From: Cytophagales bacterium
GTDB lineage: Bacteria; Bacteroidota; Bacteroidia; Cytophagales; Bernardetiaceae
Direction: 5' to 3'
Assembly: GCA_013299045.1 (NCBI GenBank)
Contig: JAAFJX010000008.1
Location: 1 to 64,000, forward strand
Length of the DNA: 64,000 nt
Shown here: positions 46,199-55,172 of the stretch, piece by piece
Layout: each line of letters begins with the position of its first letter
Position numbering within the stretch: position 1 is the stretch's first letter
Program-made: the position numbers and the translations under genes
The notes under the pieces: generated by a model
What the model was told of the DNA's origin: nothing
The model's input: only the letters and a program-made list of their open reading frames with translations
Database searches by the model: none

Positions 46199-46512
46199 GG
46201 CCTGTATTTGCGTTAGAGAGGCGGCGGGTTTAGTGCGTAGCACCGAAGCGAAGCCCAAAGACGAACGACCGCGAAGCGGGAACGCCCAATAAATTGTAGA
46301 AAAACAATCATTAGTCAAAAAGTCAGATGTAAGGAATTTGACAAAAAGTTATTTGAAAACGCGAGAAAATGGCCTCTACAAAAGTGAAAAGAGGGCAATT
46401 AGAACTTAAAAAACTCAAAAATGGCTTTTTGACGACTCAAGAGAGGTTAATTGAAGCGCTTGCTTTCGTTCAAAAACCCCCGCAACTCTGCGGAAAGCAC
46501 GTTTTTAATAAA
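46199..46512 (-). repeat. Inverted repeat arm B around the DUF4476 gene
   Basis: Reverse copy of arm A (44577-44892), about 314 bp. The arms enclose 44893-46198, which contains the terminator, 11-bp repeats, DUF4476 gene and MITE-like copy 4. No recombinase is encoded between or beside them. Confidence 0.85.
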
Positions 46513-46559
46513 GGACTAAGTGTTTTTTAAGAACGATTGAATACCAACATGATTTAAAC

Positions 46560-47471
46560 TTATGCAATGTTGCTCTCAAGCGCACGAATAGCGTTCTCGG
46601 CCATAGGATAAAGAAATTTGAAACCAGCTTTCTCTATCTTTTGAGCGCTCACATTCTGGCCACCTAGCACTGATGCAGCAAACTCCCCTAAAATGACTTT
46701 GAGTACAAAAGCAGGCACAGCAGGCATAAAGTAGGGCTTTTTGAGATGCTGAGCAAGCAGATAAGTGAACATACGATTAGTGATGCCAATAGGTGCTACT
46801 GCATTGTAAACGCCATTGACTGTATTGTTTCTTATACAGAAATCAAATATGTTGCACATATCTGCTATGTGAATCCAAGGCAGCCATTGCAGCCCGCGCC
46901 CAAGTTGTGCACCTATACCAAGACTTACTGGCTGACGCATGGACACATAAGCGCCACCCTGGGCGGACATAACCACACCAATTCGCAAAATAACCAAGCG
47001 AATGCCCAAATCCGCAATGGGAGCGGCCTCCTTTTCCCAGCAGCCTACTACATGAGCCAGAAAATCCATACCTTGCGTACTGCTTTCAGTAATAACTGTA
47101 TCGCCTGTATCGCAACCATAATAGCCAACAGCCGAAGCGTTGATGAATACTTTTATATAGTTGGGCTGCGTGCGCAGTGTATTGTACAAAAGGCGTGTTG
47201 AGAGAGTCCTACTCTCCAAAATTTCTTTCTTATAAGCTGGATTCCAACGCTTATCGCCAACGTTTGCGCCTGCAAGGTTGATAAGAACCGTGCGCCCCTC
47301 TAAGGCTTTAGCATCTAAATAGCCTTTTTGGGGCTGCCATTCAAAGCATCGGAAACCGTTGGAGTGCCCATTTTTTCGGCTCAAAAAAGCCACATCGCAG
47401 CCATTCTTTTTAAGTTCTTTGGCCAAGGCCAAGCCTACAAGCCCTGTTCCGCCTGCAATAAGTACTTGCAT
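46560..47471 (-). CDS. TIGR01777 family NAD(P)-binding epimerase-like protein
   Basis: 303 residues. The N-terminal dinucleotide-binding motif is AGGTGLVGLALA. The family marks VLINLAGANVGDKRW, ASAVGYYG (with the catalytic-region Tyr) and LPWIHIADM are all present, placing it with YfcH-like members of the extended short-chain dehydrogenases (TIGR01777). A C-terminal DUF1731 segment (about 255-300, with EFAASVLGGQNVSAQKIEKAGF) is included. The substrate is unknown in the family. It is transcribed away from the inverted-repeat region. Confidence 0.9.
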   Translation of the reverse strand: MQVLIAGGTGLVGLALAKELKKNGCDVAFLSRKNGHSNGFRCFEWQPQKGYLDAKALEGRTVLINLAGANVGDKRWNPAYKKEILESRTLSTRLLYNTLRTQPNYIKVFINASAVGYYGCDTGDTVITESSTQGMDFLAHVVGCWEKEAAPIADLGIRLVILRIGVVMSAQGGAYVSMRQPVSLGIGAQLGRGLQWLPWIHIADMCNIFDFCIRNNTVNGVYNAVAPIGITNRMFTYLLAQHLKKPYFMPAVPAFVLKVILGEFAASVLGGQNVSAQKIEKAGFKFLYPMAENAIRALESNIA

Positions 47472-47540
47472 GAAAAGATGATTATTGTGCCTTGTTAGGC
47501 TGTTTGTTTTCTTTAGAACGCTTTATGCGTACAAAGTGTT

Positions 47541-48500
47541 TTAAAAACGGTAGGAATAAGTCAGGTTCAGTACATACAAACGGCTTAAACCATCTGTGCT
47601 TTTTTCTGGACTTCTCCGCAAGAGCCTGTAACCGCCCATGAATTTAAACCCAGAATGTACTGAAAACTGATAACCTACACCACCCAAGGCTGTTAAGGCC
47701 AAGCCTGTTGTACCTGGTGCTTCGGTGGCTGTTAGCACTCCCTCTTTATTCTTGATATAGAAAACATCATTGTTCAAGCGCCATATTCCAAGCAAGCCCC
47801 CAAAGCAGTTGATGCGCGCAAAACGCCAGTTTTTTTCGGCACGCAGCATGAGGTCTGTTCCTCGTTTGAGTTGGTTAGAGCGCGGATAGCTGGCGGCCAA
47901 AGCAGAATCCTGGGTTTTAGACCAAGGTTTCCACAGAAATTCGTTCTTGATGTCGGTGAGCGGGTGTTGTATGCCCGTGGAAAAAGTCCAGTTTTTGGTA
48001 TTGAAACCCAAGCCAGCAATCAGGTCATAAGTACCCAAGCTTGTTTGGTAATACATCGGCAAGGGTTTGTTCTCAAACTTATCGTTGCCATCGGTGGTTG
48101 GAATTTTTGTACCTATTGAGGCGTTCAGTTGATAACGGTCATTGACTATAAGACTACGCGTATAGGCCAAGGAAATATCGCCTAAGCCTTGGTTGTCAGT
48201 CAGTCTGCCTTCTACGTAGGTATAGGGTAGCTTAACTTGCACTATGTTTTTTGCGCCTATACTGATTGAGGCATCAAGAATGGTAGAATTAACAATGAGC
48301 TTAAAATCTGTAACGCCTCTGTACTGTGTCAGTTCAACGGAACGAAGCCTGACGCGCATATTTTTTTGAAGCGTTTGGTTAGGCCGCATAGCCCCCATAG
48401 TACAAAAGCCAGCATCGCTACAACCCTGCCCAACAAGGTCTTGTGAGCTAAAAAGGAGAGTCAGCAATAAAAATGCAGTTTGTAAAATTCTTTTTTGCAT
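47541..48500 (-). CDS. Outer-membrane beta-barrel protein
   Basis: 319 residues. A signal peptide (about 1-22, ending LVGQ) is followed by QGCSDAGFCTMGAM, an opening I associate with a recurring Bacteroidota outer-membrane family, and then by about a dozen alternating amphipathic strands with aromatic ends, finishing in VLNLTYSYRF (terminal Phe, typical of barrels). It is probably an outer-membrane channel or a relative of the phenol-pathway (MetA-like) barrels; the transported molecule is unknown. A longer in-frame reading from 48629 adds 43 residues before the signal peptide and is rejected. Confidence 0.75.
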   Translation of the reverse strand: MQKRILQTAFLLLTLLFSSQDLVGQGCSDAGFCTMGAMRPNQTLQKNMRVRLRSVELTQYRGVTDFKLIVNSTILDASISIGAKNIVQVKLPYTYVEGRLTDNQGLGDISLAYTRSLIVNDRYQLNASIGTKIPTTDGNDKFENKPLPMYYQTSLGTYDLIAGLGFNTKNWTFSTGIQHPLTDIKNEFLWKPWSKTQDSALAASYPRSNQLKRGTDLMLRAEKNWRFARINCFGGLLGIWRLNNDVFYIKNKEGVLTATEAPGTTGLALTALGGVGYQFSVHSGFKFMGGYRLLRRSPEKSTDGLSRLYVLNLTYSYRF

Positions 48501-48703
48501 GATATGTTTGTCAATCAAATAAAGATAAAAAAAAGAGTATTGGTATAATCGGACGATGCTGTTTTTATAAATAACAGCAAATTTTATGCAATTTTTAAAG
48601 CCTGCTCTTGGGCTTATTCTTAAAGCCATATTTTTTAAAGACCAAGCTTCTAAATTATAGACAATATCAGAGATTCAGTAAAAGCCTTTTACGTTACTTT
48701 TCA

Positions 48704-48711
48704 TACCTTTG
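48704..48711 (+). promoter_or_regulatory. -7 box of the glycosyltransferase gene
   Basis: TACCTTTG, 22 bp before the ATG at 48734. It lies inside a longer in-frame reading from 48608 and so supports the shorter protein. Confidence 0.55.
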
Positions 48712-48733
48712 TGCGTCCTTTTTTAGCGTCATT

Positions 48734-49867
48734 ATGCCCAAGATTAAAAAACTAGCGTTCTTTTCGGTGTTTCACCCTTATCGTGGCGGAATTGCGCAAT
48801 ACAATGCGGCGCTTTATAAGGCGCTTTCAAATTATTGTGAGGTGCTGCCCTATACTTTTTCTCGGCAATATCCCGCGTTTCTTTTTCCTGGTACTAGCCA
48901 ATACGTACCCGAAGGAAGCCCGAATCCTCTCTTAAAAGATGCACCACAACTTCTAGATTCTATCAATCCGCTCAGCTGGCGCAAAGCTGCCCAAAGTATC
49001 TTAAAGCAAAAGCCTGATGCCCTGCTTCTCTCTTCATGGATGCCATTTTTTGGGCCTGCTATGGGCTTTTTGGCGCGTGAGTTCCGTCAATTAAAAATTC
49101 CCGTAGGTGCTGTCCTTCACAATATTACACCACATGAACCCCGCTTTTGGGACAATGCTTTCAATAAATATTTGCTCAAAAGTTTAGATTTTGGCTTGGT
49201 TATGAGTAGCGGGGTTCAAGCTGATTTTGAGCGAATCGTACCCAATAAGACGGTTTTATTCCACCCACACCCTGTTTATACACATTTTGGTAAAAAACTC
49301 AATAAGGAAAAAGCGCGCCAAATGCTTGGCTTACCATCAGATGCTACTGTTTTTCTTTTTTTTGGTCTTATCCGGCACTATAAGGGCCTAGATACACTCC
49401 TACGCGCTTTCGCGGGTATGCCGCACCATGCGCACTTGCTCATTGCGGGCGAGGCGTATGAGTCGCTTGCGCCTTATGAAAACCTTATCAAAACATCTCC
49501 AAACGCCAAAAACATTCATTTACACGCTCGTTACATACCAGACGAGGAAGTGCAAACCTATTTTTCTGCTGCCGATGTCAATGTTTTGCCATATAAAACA
49601 GCTACACAAAGTGGAGTTTTGTCGGTGGCCTATCATTTTGACCTACCAGTCCTTGTAACTGATGTAGGCGGGCTGCGTGAGGCCGTAGAGCCCTATCAAG
49701 CGGGTTTGGTGGTGCGCCCTGCAGCAGAAGAAGACTTGAAAGATGCCCTATTGACTATGCTTAACCCAATGGACTATAGTGCTGCTATTCAATCATTTAA
49801 ACAAAAATATTCTTGGGAAGCGCTCGCCCAAAAAATCCTGAGCCAATGCGCTCTTACCCAAAAATAG
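48734..49867 (+). CDS. Group 1 (GT4-type) glycosyltransferase
   Basis: 377 residues, two Rossmann-like domains. The N-terminal half has FHPYRGGIAQYNAALYKAL (GGIAQYN acceptor-side loop). The C-terminal half has FFGLIRHYKGLDTLLRAF and the nucleotide-sugar region TQSGVLSVAYHFDLPVLVTD, with GGLREAV. Such enzymes transfer sugars from nucleotide donors to polysaccharide or lipid acceptors on the cytoplasmic face; donor and acceptor are not readable. It overlaps the convergent HsdR-N-like gene by 14 bp at the 3' end. It is not inside a polysaccharide cluster. Confidence 0.9.
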   Translation: MPKIKKLAFFSVFHPYRGGIAQYNAALYKALSNYCEVLPYTFSRQYPAFLFPGTSQYVPEGSPNPLLKDAPQLLDSINPLSWRKAAQSILKQKPDALLLSSWMPFFGPAMGFLAREFRQLKIPVGAVLHNITPHEPRFWDNAFNKYLLKSLDFGLVMSSGVQADFERIVPNKTVLFHPHPVYTHFGKKLNKEKARQMLGLPSDATVFLFFGLIRHYKGLDTLLRAFAGMPHHAHLLIAGEAYESLAPYENLIKTSPNAKNIHLHARYIPDEEVQTYFSAADVNVLPYKTATQSGVLSVAYHFDLPVLVTDVGGLREAVEPYQAGLVVRPAAEEDLKDALLTMLNPMDYSAAIQSFKQKYSWEALAQKILSQCALTQK

Positions 49868-50306
49868 GTAGCACTTCTAATTGTTGAACATTTGTGCTGC
49901 TCTGAGCCAGATAAATATGCTCAAAGCCATTGCTCAAGGCTAAAAATGGGCATTGCAATCGCGTATTATAGGCCAAAAGCTGTTGAAGATGCGTGTCTGT
50001 CATCAATTTTTTATCAGGCGCTTTGCACTCCACCAGCAAAAAAGGCTGTGCTTGTTTGCTGTAAGCCACAATATCTGTGCGCCCATAAAGTCCGTGCTGC
50101 CGAACCTTGCTTTCAGTTCTGAGCAGGGCTGGTGGATAGTCATTTTGCACCAAAAAATGCAAAAAATGCTGCCTTACCCACTCTTCAGGCGTTAATTTGA
50201 TATATTTTTTTCTAACAAAATCCCACACGAGCAAGCCTAAATCCACACTTTTTTTGAATCGGAGTGGGGGCAGCGGCAAGTTCAAATCGGGTAGAGCCTT
50301 CTCCAT
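49854..50306 (-). CDS. Stand-alone HsdR N-terminal (PD-(D/E)XK-like) domain protein
   Basis: 150 residues. The core RTDIVAYSKQAQPFLLVECKAP contains, in shorter form, the Asp of GRTDIVAY and the E-x-K of LVECKAP, the active-site pattern of the type I restriction endonuclease N-terminal domain. No HsdR helicase, HsdM or HsdS gene is adjacent, so it is a single-domain member of the family common in Bacteroidota (PF13588-like), whose job is unknown. Its ATG shares one base with the lipA stop (TGATG), so it is translated behind lipA. It might act in DNA repair or be a housekeeping nuclease. Confidence 0.85.
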   Translation of the reverse strand: MEKALPDLNLPLPPLRFKKSVDLGLLVWDFVRKKYIKLTPEEWVRQHFLHFLVQNDYPPALLRTESKVRQHGLYGRTDIVAYSKQAQPFLLVECKAPDKKLMTDTHLQQLLAYNTRLQCPFLALSNGFEHIYLAQSSTNVQQLEVLPIFG

Positions 50307-51187
50307 CAAACCAAAACGTGGCGTTCGGAGTGGTAAGAAGAACGCACCAATGGCCCAGACTCTACATATTTCAAGCCCAGTTTTAATCCTTCTTGCTGGT
50401 AATACTCAAATGTTTCTGGACTAATGTACTCAATAACTTCGTGGTGCTTTTTGGTGGGCTGTAGATATTGGCCAATGGTTAGAATGTCGCAACCGTGCTG
50501 GGCGAGGTCGTGCATGATTTCTAGCATTTCTTCCTTTGTTTCGCCCAGTCCAACCATTACGCCAGACTTGGTGCGTTTACCGTAGGCTTTTGTTCGGCTT
50601 ATTTGTTCCAGACTCCTTTCGTAACGGGCTTGTGGTCTTACAGTCTTATAAAGGCGTTTGACGGTTTCCATATTATGTGATACTACCTCTTGACCAGCCG
50701 AAATCATGCGTTCTAGGGCTGCCCAAGTGCTTTTTACATCTGGGATAAGCGTTTCAATGGTGGTACTTGGGCTACTTTCTTTGGTCAGGATGACGGTTTG
50801 ATGCCAAATTTCTGCACCACGGTCTGGTAGCTCATCGCGGTTTACTGATGTAATAACGGCATGCTTAACCTCCATGAGCTTGATAGCTTCTGCCACACGC
50901 CTTGGCTCATCGGCATCATAGTGCGGCGGGCGGCCTGTTTGCACGGCACAAAAAGCACAGGTTCGTGTACAAACATTCCCCAAAATCATAAATGTAGCTG
51001 TTCCCTCACCCCAGCACTCGCCCATATTCGGGCAGTTGCCACTCTCGCAAATGGTGTGCAGTTTGTGTGTATCTACTAGGCCACGCACTTTGCGGAAATT
51101 TTCGCCATGCGGCAACTTAACGCGCAACCAAGAGGGTTTTCGGTTATTTTCAGAACCAGATGCTGGTATTACCGGAAGTTCTATCAT
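50306..51187 (-). CDS. lipA: Lipoyl synthase
   Basis: 293 residues, radical SAM enzyme that inserts two sulfurs into octanoyl groups to form lipoate on dehydrogenase complexes. The radical SAM cluster motif is [10 protein letters not shown]. The auxiliary cluster motif lies in [14 protein letters not shown]. The C-terminal RSSYHSERH supplies the conserved Ser ligand. Length is normal. lipB is not adjacent; the downstream gene encodes an HsdR-N-like protein and overlaps it by one base. Most of the protein is strictly conserved in the family, so the call is firm. Confidence 0.96.
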   Translation of the reverse strand: MIELPVIPASGSENNRKPSWLRVKLPHGENFRKVRGLVDTHKLHTICESGNCPNMGECWGEGTATFMILGNVCTRTCAFCAVQTGRPPHYDADEPRRVAEAIKLMEVKHAVITSVNRDELPDRGAEIWHQTVILTKESSPSTTIETLIPDVKSTWAALERMISAGQEVVSHNMETVKRLYKTVRPQARYERSLEQISRTKAYGKRTKSGVMVGLGETKEEMLEIMHDLAQHGCDILTIGQYLQPTKKHHEVIEYISPETFEYYQQEGLKLGLKYVESGPLVRSSYHSERHVLV

Positions 51188-51303
51188 TTTGTTTACGCTA
51201 AATTTTTCTTGTATAAGGCAAAAGTAAGAGTAAAAGCATTATTTTACAAAAAAAAGTTCAAAATTCCGTAACTTATTCCGTTTAGATACTTTCAGAGCAA
51301 AAC

Positions 51304-51909
51304 TTAACGGTGCTTGCCGCTAGTCCAGCCCTTCTGCGCCAAAAGTTTTTCGCCTGATTCCACTGCGCCATCTTCAATGGCTGTGCCCATAGAGTCGTTC
51401 CAGCGGTTCAGAAAACCGAAAAGTGCTATCACACCGAGTATCTCCACAATATCTCCTTCAGACCAATGCAAACGCATTTTTTCGCCAAGCTCTTTATCAA
51501 CAGCATTGGGCACGCTAGAACTGGCAATAGTGAACTCTAGCGCTACGCGTTCGGCCTCCGAAAAAGCTGGGTGCGTGGCAAAATGCCATACATTTGCCAA
51601 CTGTTCTTCGCTAGCGCCATAGCGCTCGGCGGCGCGTATGGTGTGCGCTTGACAATACTGACAGCCTGTGGCATAGCTGCTTACGTAGGCAATTAAGCGT
51701 TTAAAAGCACTCGTTACTTTGCCTTCATTACGCATAGCTGCTTTATTGAGTTCTATGAAAGCATAGGCCAAATGGGGCCTGTGATACATGGTTTTGACGC
51801 TATTAGGACAAAAACCCAGTGTTTCGTTATAGAACTCTACCAGCTTTTGAAGTTCAGCGTCGTGTTGCTCGGATGTGGGCTTTACAAGAGGTTGATGCAG
51901 TGCTTTCAT
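51304..51909 (-). CDS. AhpD/carboxymuconolactone decarboxylase-family protein
   Basis: 201 residues, all-helical. The CXXC redox motif with the following His, CQYCQAHT, is the AhpD-type active site, preceded by SSYATG and followed by AAERYGA. Such proteins reduce alkyl hydroperoxides or act as peroxidase partners; no ahpC is next to it, so the exact role is open. TIGR01926-type peroxidase-related members are about this size. The start is the only ATG before the domain. It lies between lipA and the BatA-type gene with gaps of about 116 and 51 bp. Confidence 0.83.
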   Translation of the reverse strand: MKALHQPLVKPTSEQHDAELQKLVEFYNETLGFCPNSVKTMYHRPHLAYAFIELNKAAMRNEGKVTSAFKRLIAYVSSYATGCQYCQAHTIRAAERYGASEEQLANVWHFATHPAFSEAERVALEFTIASSSVPNAVDKELGEKMRLHWSEGDIVEILGVIALFGFLNRWNDSMGTAIEDGAVESGEKLLAQKGWTSGKHR

Positions 51910-51960
51910 GCTTTATAGCTTGATTAGGGGCTGTTTGAACAAAAAATAAACTATGAGAAC

Positions 51961-54051
51961 TTAATCGCCTTGTGCCTTATAACTGCGGAAAGCAAAGCGC
52001 AATATCAAAACTTCTGCCATCAAAAACACCAAAGCTGCCAGCACAAAATAACGCCAAAGCGGAATGGCAACATTGTTTTTGATAAAATCTGAACGAAATT
52101 TTTGACTATCCAGGCTTTCTAGTATTTGTACATTCTTTTGGCCTGCGAAAAGAGATTTGAGTTCGTCGGTGCTGAAATAGCCCAGCATAGATTCTGTTTT
52201 GTCATAATTAAAGGCCATGACACCCATGTTTTTTTGGTCTGCTTTGCGCACTAAGGCGTAATTGCCAGCTTCAATATCATTTTTGGGTACGTCCAGAATA
52301 AGTTGCGTGCCGAGTGTGCGCTGGGCTGGTATGAGTTCAGTTTTGTCGTCCATTTTCTTGAGCAGGAACAAATCAGATTGAGCGAGGCTATCTAGCTCAA
52401 TAACGGCAGTGTTTTCGGCCAAAGACCATGCTAGGCGTTCAGATTTGAGTTTGCTTAGCAAAGCCACTTTATACAAAACAGGTACAAAAAGCGCGTGTTT
52501 ATGAAAGTTGGTGAACTCGTCTTGTAAAGGAGTGGCGGCCAGATAGATTTTACTTTTGCCTAAGTTTAAATGGCTCAAAAAGGCAGAGCCATTGCGTAAA
52601 CGCAAAAGGGTTTGTCCCGCACGCCATTGCATGGGCGTAAGCGCCTCTGGTACGCTCATATCGGGCGAAATCTTCTCAAAAACGCCTTCAAAAAAAGGAT
52701 TGTTTTTGTCTGGAACTTCCATGCCCACAAGACCAGAGCCAGTGCCTGATGTAGCCAAACCATCTGCCAAACTTTTGGTACTGCCTTCTACGCCAAAAGT
52801 GCGCCTAAAACTGTTAAAATCTGGTTTTGCGGCAGGAAAGACTAATACGCTGCCACCGTTGAGCATAAATTTTTTAAGAGATTCTTCTAAGCTATTGTCA
52901 ATGCTGGCCACGTTTTCTAAGACGATAAGGTCTGCGCCGAGTAAGGCAGTGTAGTCCAAAGAATTTTGGGCGTTCTTTTTTAGTTCAAAAAAATCTTCAC
53001 CCTCAAAAACCTTTCCTGCAAAACTGTTTTCAGCGTTTTGTCCTGTTCCAACTACTGTTTGCACTTTTATTTTTGGTGCTACGCGCATAGCAAAAAAGTA
53101 GTTGTTATCAAAAATCATGGGGCTATCGTCCAAACTGACGCGGCAGGCTTGGTCTTCGCTGTTGGTGAGCGTAAAGTTCATTTTGACAGTCTGAGAGGCA
53201 TTTCCCGCCAGGCTAACAGAAGCAGCAGAGGCTTGCGTTTGCCCAATGAACAGCTTAATATCCTTGTTTTCAATGTTTTGAGTTCCTGCATTTTTGACCC
53301 GAACAAGGGCGCTATTGGTTTCGCCAGCGCGTATGAAAGTTTTTTCTAACCAAACAGAATCAATGTAAAGATTGGCCAGATTGGTAGGCGCTATCGGCAA
53401 CAAATAGTAATTATTAGTGCTGTCTGTTTGAATTTTATCTAGGCTGCCCACGGAGGTTTTTTGGAAGTCGGATACCCAAAAAAGATGATTTCCTGAGCCT
53501 GCTGCATTGTTTTTGAGGGCTGCTTCCTGTTTTTGTTGTACGTTCTTGATACTGCGACCGCTGGGGCTGTAAGTTAATTTGCTTAGACTTTCTACAATCT
53601 TGGGTCGGTCGTAGAAATAGTTAAAATTCCCATCAAATGTATTATCAATAAATTGAAACAAAGTACTTTGCGGAAAAACAGATAAAACATCTTGTACAAA
53701 AGCTGCACCCAAGTCCAGGATAGGCTTGCTGTCGCGTTCGTTCTGTGTGCTGAAGGAGTTGTCCAGATAGATGCTGACGTGTGCGCCACCACTCTGCTGA
53801 GCGCTGACTTTGGCTGGCACAACAGGGCGCGCAAAAGCCAAGACTACAGCTACAACAAAAGCAATGCGCATGAGTAAAACAAGCCAATTTTTTATTTTGT
53901 CTTTGGCGTTGGCGGTTTGTTTGATTTCTTTCAGAAAGGCCACATTGCTAAAAAAAATGCGTTTTGGCCGCTGAAAATTAAAAAAGTGAATGATTATAGG
54001 CACACTTACGGCCAAAAGGCCCCAGAGGTACAGGCTGTGCAGGAATATCAT
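51961..54051 (-). CDS. BatA-type membrane protein with VWA-like domain
   Basis: 696 residues. The N-terminus (about 1-80) is the BatA double-membrane domain: LYLWGLLAVSVPIIIHFF, then LVLLMRIAFVVAVVLAFARP. A VWA-like domain follows with the metal-site pattern YLDNSFS (D-x-S-x-S), then a long beta-rich region, and a last membrane span near the C-terminus (YFVLAALVFLMAEVLIL). Bacteroides Bat proteins were linked to aerotolerance; many relatives are surface-facing scaffolds of unknown task. No MoxR or DUF58 gene, its usual neighbours, is present here. A TTG reading starting 9 bp upstream is less likely than this ATG. Confidence 0.85.
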   Translation of the reverse strand: MIFLHSLYLWGLLAVSVPIIIHFFNFQRPKRIFFSNVAFLKEIKQTANAKDKIKNWLVLLMRIAFVVAVVLAFARPVVPAKVSAQQSGGAHVSIYLDNSFSTQNERDSKPILDLGAAFVQDVLSVFPQSTLFQFIDNTFDGNFNYFYDRPKIVESLSKLTYSPSGRSIKNVQQKQEAALKNNAAGSGNHLFWVSDFQKTSVGSLDKIQTDSTNNYYLLPIAPTNLANLYIDSVWLEKTFIRAGETNSALVRVKNAGTQNIENKDIKLFIGQTQASAASVSLAGNASQTVKMNFTLTNSEDQACRVSLDDSPMIFDNNYFFAMRVAPKIKVQTVVGTGQNAENSFAGKVFEGEDFFELKKNAQNSLDYTALLGADLIVLENVASIDNSLEESLKKFMLNGGSVLVFPAAKPDFNSFRRTFGVEGSTKSLADGLATSGTGSGLVGMEVPDKNNPFFEGVFEKISPDMSVPEALTPMQWRAGQTLLRLRNGSAFLSHLNLGKSKIYLAATPLQDEFTNFHKHALFVPVLYKVALLSKLKSERLAWSLAENTAVIELDSLAQSDLFLLKKMDDKTELIPAQRTLGTQLILDVPKNDIEAGNYALVRKADQKNMGVMAFNYDKTESMLGYFSTDELKSLFAGQKNVQILESLDSQKFRSDFIKNNVAIPLWRYFVLAALVFLMAEVLILRFAFRSYKAQGD

Positions 54052-54308
54052 AGTTGGCAAAAACTAGTCAAATGTTTTTTTAGGATTTTTGGTAACTATA
54101 AACGGTTTGTTGGGTAGTTTTAGATTCAAATATGGCTGATTGTGGCCGTAAAAGTAAAGGATTTGTTCCAATAAAGCGAATTTTAGAAGTGAACTTCAAT
54201 ACCTTGCGCTCATGGCGAACGAATTTTCTATTATTCTAAACCACTTTTGGAATATGGCACGTATTTTAGCGTTATTATCTTGTAAAATTGATTCAGCTCA
54301 AAACTCGT

Positions 54309-55139
54309 ATGATTCAAATGCAGGTAGCACGGTTTTTAGTATTCATCTTTCTAGTCTGTGGTATTTTTTGCTCTAACTCCAACCTCCAAGCTCAAAATAA
54401 CAAAGCCAAAAAGCGCCAGCTTAATTGGCATCATCAGGCCAATGCAGCCATTGGCTTGGGCGACAACCACCTTGCAGGCTCTTTGGGTTGGGCTTATTTG
54501 CGCGGTTTTGGGCAATATCAGCGCATTAAAGCTGGTTTAGGTTTGCGCTTGAACGGCATTTGGGGCGATGACATTCCTTACACTTCTGCGCCTCCGCGCT
54601 TGGCCAAAGAGGAGGAGCTAACCGACACACTCAGCCTTGCCAAGCCATTCTTAGGGGCCATGAATTTGGGCTTGTATGCGTCTTATGACATTACGACACG
54701 GCTCACAGTGGGTTTCAACATTGATGCCATTGGCTTGAGCATAGGGAAGAAAAAAGATGGTTTGCTTTATGCTTCTGAGCTTCCTCTTTCGCCAGTGCCG
54801 AGCTTGGAAAACAAGCCTAGCTCTTTTAACGCACTTTTGGGCGGCAATAACGACCTCGGAACGCTCAATTCAGAGCTTTATGTGGCGTATGGTTTGCGCC
54901 AAAATCTTTATATGCGTTTGGGGGTTCAGTATTTGTTTACGGAATATAAAACAGCCGTTAAATTTGTGAATGACAACGACCGCTACCGCGCCAAGTCCAC
55001 TCTCTTTTTTGTGGGCCTTTTTTGGTATCCTTTCATGAATGATATTAACTGCCCTAAGCGTCCTAAACCAATCAAGGTTAATTATTCTAAAAAGAAAAAG
55101 GCTGCAAAAGCAGAAAAGGAAAAGAAAAAAGCAGAGTAG
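54309..55139 (+). CDS. Outer-membrane beta-barrel protein with Lys-rich tail
   Basis: 276 residues. A signal peptide (about 4-28, ending LQAQ) is followed by alternating barrel-like strands (AAIGLGDNHLAGSLGWAYL, NLGLYASYDITTRLTVGF, LYMRLGVQYLF). The end is a charged tail rich in Lys, Glu and Ala (KAEKEKKKAE) instead of a terminal aromatic residue. It is probably an outer-membrane protein of porin-like size. The CHAT-TPR gene begins 33 bp later on the same strand, so the two may be expressed together. The specific family is not recognised. Confidence 0.7.
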   Translation: MIQMQVARFLVFIFLVCGIFCSNSNLQAQNNKAKKRQLNWHHQANAAIGLGDNHLAGSLGWAYLRGFGQYQRIKAGLGLRLNGIWGDDIPYTSAPPRLAKEEELTDTLSLAKPFLGAMNLGLYASYDITTRLTVGFNIDAIGLSIGKKKDGLLYASELPLSPVPSLENKPSSFNALLGGNNDLGTLNSELYVAYGLRQNLYMRLGVQYLFTEYKTAVKFVNDNDRYRAKSTLFFVGLFWYPFMNDINCPKRPKPIKVNYSKKKKAAKAEKEKKKAE

Positions 55140-55172
55140 TTATTTATTTAAAACCTTGAGATATTGATAGAT

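Noticed and set aside
44577-46512. Complete insertion sequence or integron around the DUF4476 gene
   Set aside because: No transposase, integrase or target duplication is visible; only long inverted repeats are supported.
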